The notes below the pieces were generated by a model. That model had not been told where the DNA came from. It was given only the letters and a program-made list of their open reading frames with translations, and did not search any database. DNA of 64,000 bases from Linum tenue (taxonomy: Eukaryota > Streptophyta > Magnoliopsida > Malpighiales > Linaceae): positions 1,504,909-1,568,908 of the forward strand of contig CAMGYJ010000007.1 in the NCBI GenBank assembly GCA_946122785.1, written 5' to 3'. The translations under genes were made by a program, and so were the position numbers. Positions 62,201-64,000 of this stretch are shown here, one piece after another (position 1 is the stretch's first letter; each line of letters starts with the position of its first letter).

Positions 62201-64000
62201 TCTTTTAATTTTGAAGGCTACATATCACGGATTTGGCATGAGGCTATTCTTCAACGATGATCAAGTCCATTATGTGCGAATTTATTCCGGGTCCATTTTT
62301 GGCAGATTCAAAAAGGGTACCATCACAGATTTCGGGCGATTTTTCCGAAATGCCATTTTCTTTCGTTTCTGGTGGCTGCAGATCACGAAATCAGGCCGAG
62401 CCTATTCTCCATTGATAATGAAGTCTATTGATCCTATTCTCAACGGATGATAAGTCTAATAAGAACCGACTTTAGCTAATTTATTTCGGATGGCATTTTC
62501 ATAATTTTTTTAGGGTGGAAAGCCAATTTTGTTTTGATTTTGAAGGCTACAGATCACGGATCAGGCCTGAGGTTATTCTTCAACGATGATTAAGTCCATT
62601 AAGTGCCGATTTGACCGAATTTATTTCGGGTCCATTTTTGGCAAATTCCAAAGGTGTACCATCACAGATTTCGTGCGATTTTTCCGAAATGCCATTTTCT
62701 TTCGATTCTGCAGGCTGCAAATCATGGAATGAGGCCGAGCCTATTCTCCATTGATAATGAAGTATATTGATCCAATTCTCCACAGATGATAAGTCCATTA
62801 AGGACCTATTTGGGCCAATTTATTTTCGGATGCCATTTTCGTAATTTTTTGGGCGACGAAAGACCATTTTCTTTTGAATTTGAAGGCTACAGATCATGGA
62901 TTCATCCTGAGGCTATTCTTCAACGATGATTAATTCTATTAATTGCCGATTTGGCCGAATTTATTTCCGATCCATTTTTGGCATATTCCAAAGGGCTGCC
63001 ATCACAGATTTCGTGCGATTTTTCCGAAATGCCATTTTCTTTCGATTCTAGAGGTTGCAGATCACGGATTCAGCCTGAGGCTATTCTTCAACGATGATTA
63101 AGTCCATTAAGTGCCGATTTGGCCGAATTATTTCCGGACCATTTTTGAAAGATTCCAAAGGGGTACCATCACAAATTTTGGGCGATTTTCCGAAATGCCA
63201 TTTTCTTTCGATTTTGGAGGCTACAGGTCACGGAATCATGCCGAGCCTATTCTCCATTGATAATGAAGTCTATTGATCCTATTCTCCACGGATGGTAAGT
63301 CCATTAAGCACCGATTTGGGCCAATTTATTTTGGATGGCATTTTCGTTATTTTTTGGGCGACGAAAGGCCATTTATTTTTTATTTTAAAGGCTATAGATC
63401 ACGGATTCAGCCTGAGGCTATTCTTCAACGATGATTAAGTCCATTAAGTGCCGATTTGGGCGAATTTATTCCATGTCCATTTTTGGCAGATTCCAAAGGG
63501 GGTACCATCACAGATTTCTTGCAATTTTTCCGAAATGCCATTTTCTTCCATTCTGTAGGCTGAAGATCATGAAATCAGGCCGAGCCTATTGTCCATATAT
63601 AATGAAGTCTATTGATCCTATTATCCACGGACGATAAGTCTATTAAGCACTGATTTGAGCCAATTTATTTTCAGATGACATTTTCGTAATTTTTTGGGCG
63701 ACGAAAGGCCATTTTTTTTTTTATTTTGAAGGCTTCAGATTACGGATTCAGCCTGAGGCTATTCTTCAACGATGATTAAGTCAATTAAGTGCAGATTTGG
63801 GCGAATTTATTCCGGGTCCATTTTTGCCAGATTCCAAAGGGGTACCATCACAAATTTCAGGCGATTTTCCCGAAATGAGATTTTCTTTTGTTTTTGGAGG
63901 CTGCAGATCACGGAATCAGGCCGAGCCTATTCTCCATTGATAATGAAGTCTACTAATCCTATTCTCCACGGATGGTAAGTCCATTAAGCACCGATTTGGG
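62201..64000 (+). repeat. diverged satellite monomers at the right edge of the window
   Basis: Monomers here carry more private changes than their left neighbours, for example a missing stretch after GTCCATTATG at 62,275, TTTTTAGGGTGGAAAG at 62,508, a T run near 63,712 and a 168-bp short unit at 62,925. The higher-order pattern of block IV is lost. This may be an approach to an array edge or simply an older segment. Confidence 0.6.
62925..63092 (+). repeat. short 168-bp monomer from A/B unit recombination
   Basis: This copy starts as a normal A unit and switches at GCAGATCACGGATTCAGCC (about 63,056-63,074) to the end of a B unit (CTGAGGCTATTCTTCAAC), skipping C and most of B. The switch falls exactly in the GATCACGGA block shared by A and B. 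The next A unit starts at 63,093. Confidence 0.85.

Larger units (their letters stand above)
45607..64000 (+). repeat. satellite array, right part, continuing to the window edge
   Basis: This is the same 339-bp family and orientation as left of the retroelement, with about 54 monomers. The first bases complete the B unit split by the insertion. No other insertion and no gene are seen. The array is still running at base 64,000, so its right end is unknown. Confidence 0.97.

Noticed and set aside
4639..63978. Dozens of 60-113-codon plus-strand ORFs, one or two per monomer, often starting ATGATTAAGTCCATT
   Set aside because: They recur because the satellite recurs. Different copies are open in different frames, indels break them freely, and none resembles a known protein. 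There is no sign of selection for one frame.
3690..64000. CRISPR array, rDNA intergenic spacer or telomeric repeat
   Set aside because: There are no alternating unique spacers. The units are contiguous and 339 bp, no rRNA sequence is present, and no TTTAGGG tract was seen.

Overview
This window looks like nuclear DNA of a flowering plant, probably a eudicot. The evidence is one intron-containing gene of the plant-specific SPEAR/TIE (SPOROCYTELESS-like) EAR-repressor family, a small hAT-type element in its first intron, a Ty3/gypsy-type LTR retrotransposon primed by initiator-Met tRNA, and a very long satellite array. No bacterial, viral or organellar gene was seen. The species cannot be named from the sequence.

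Layout. (1) 1-3,689: a single plus-strand gene in three exons (about 432-932, 2167-2548, 3142-3602), with a SPEAR motif in exon 1 and a C-terminal DLNLKL EAR motif ending exon 3. Intron 1 carries a 556-bp non-autonomous hAT element with a perfect 8-bp target duplication. (2) 3,690-40,196: head-to-tail satellite of about 339 bp per monomer, starting only about 87 bp after the gene's stop codon. (3) 40,197-45,606: a complete but coding-empty LTR element. It has two 2,333-bp LTRs that differ at only two sites by eye, a 744-bp interior, a PBS, a PPT and a 5-bp target duplication, and it sits inside a satellite monomer. (4) 45,607-64,000: the satellite continues in the same orientation to the window edge. 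The array holds roughly 160 monomers and is not closed on the right.

The satellite is the main content. Each 339-bp monomer is itself compound: a 168-bp A unit, a 32-bp C remnant and a 139-bp B unit that share a common framework. B lacks about 30 bp present in A. The array falls into blocks with different diagnostic variants: 3.7-25.4 kb, 25.4-34.4 kb, 34.4-52 kb and 52-62 kb. Higher-order repeats of three monomers (about 1,018 bp) occur in two separate blocks, and four-, five- and eighteen-monomer-spaced duplications also occur. Many short plus-strand ORFs recur once per monomer, but they are by-products of the repeat and do not look like genes.

I found no convincing new multi-gene system. 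The observations most worth following are the compound monomer and its recombination products, the sharp subfamily junction at 25.39 kb, the very young coding-less LTR element inside the array, the direct abutment of a developmental-regulator gene on the satellite, and a pattern of inserted bases at variant sites in 5-24 kb that may be an assembly artefact.
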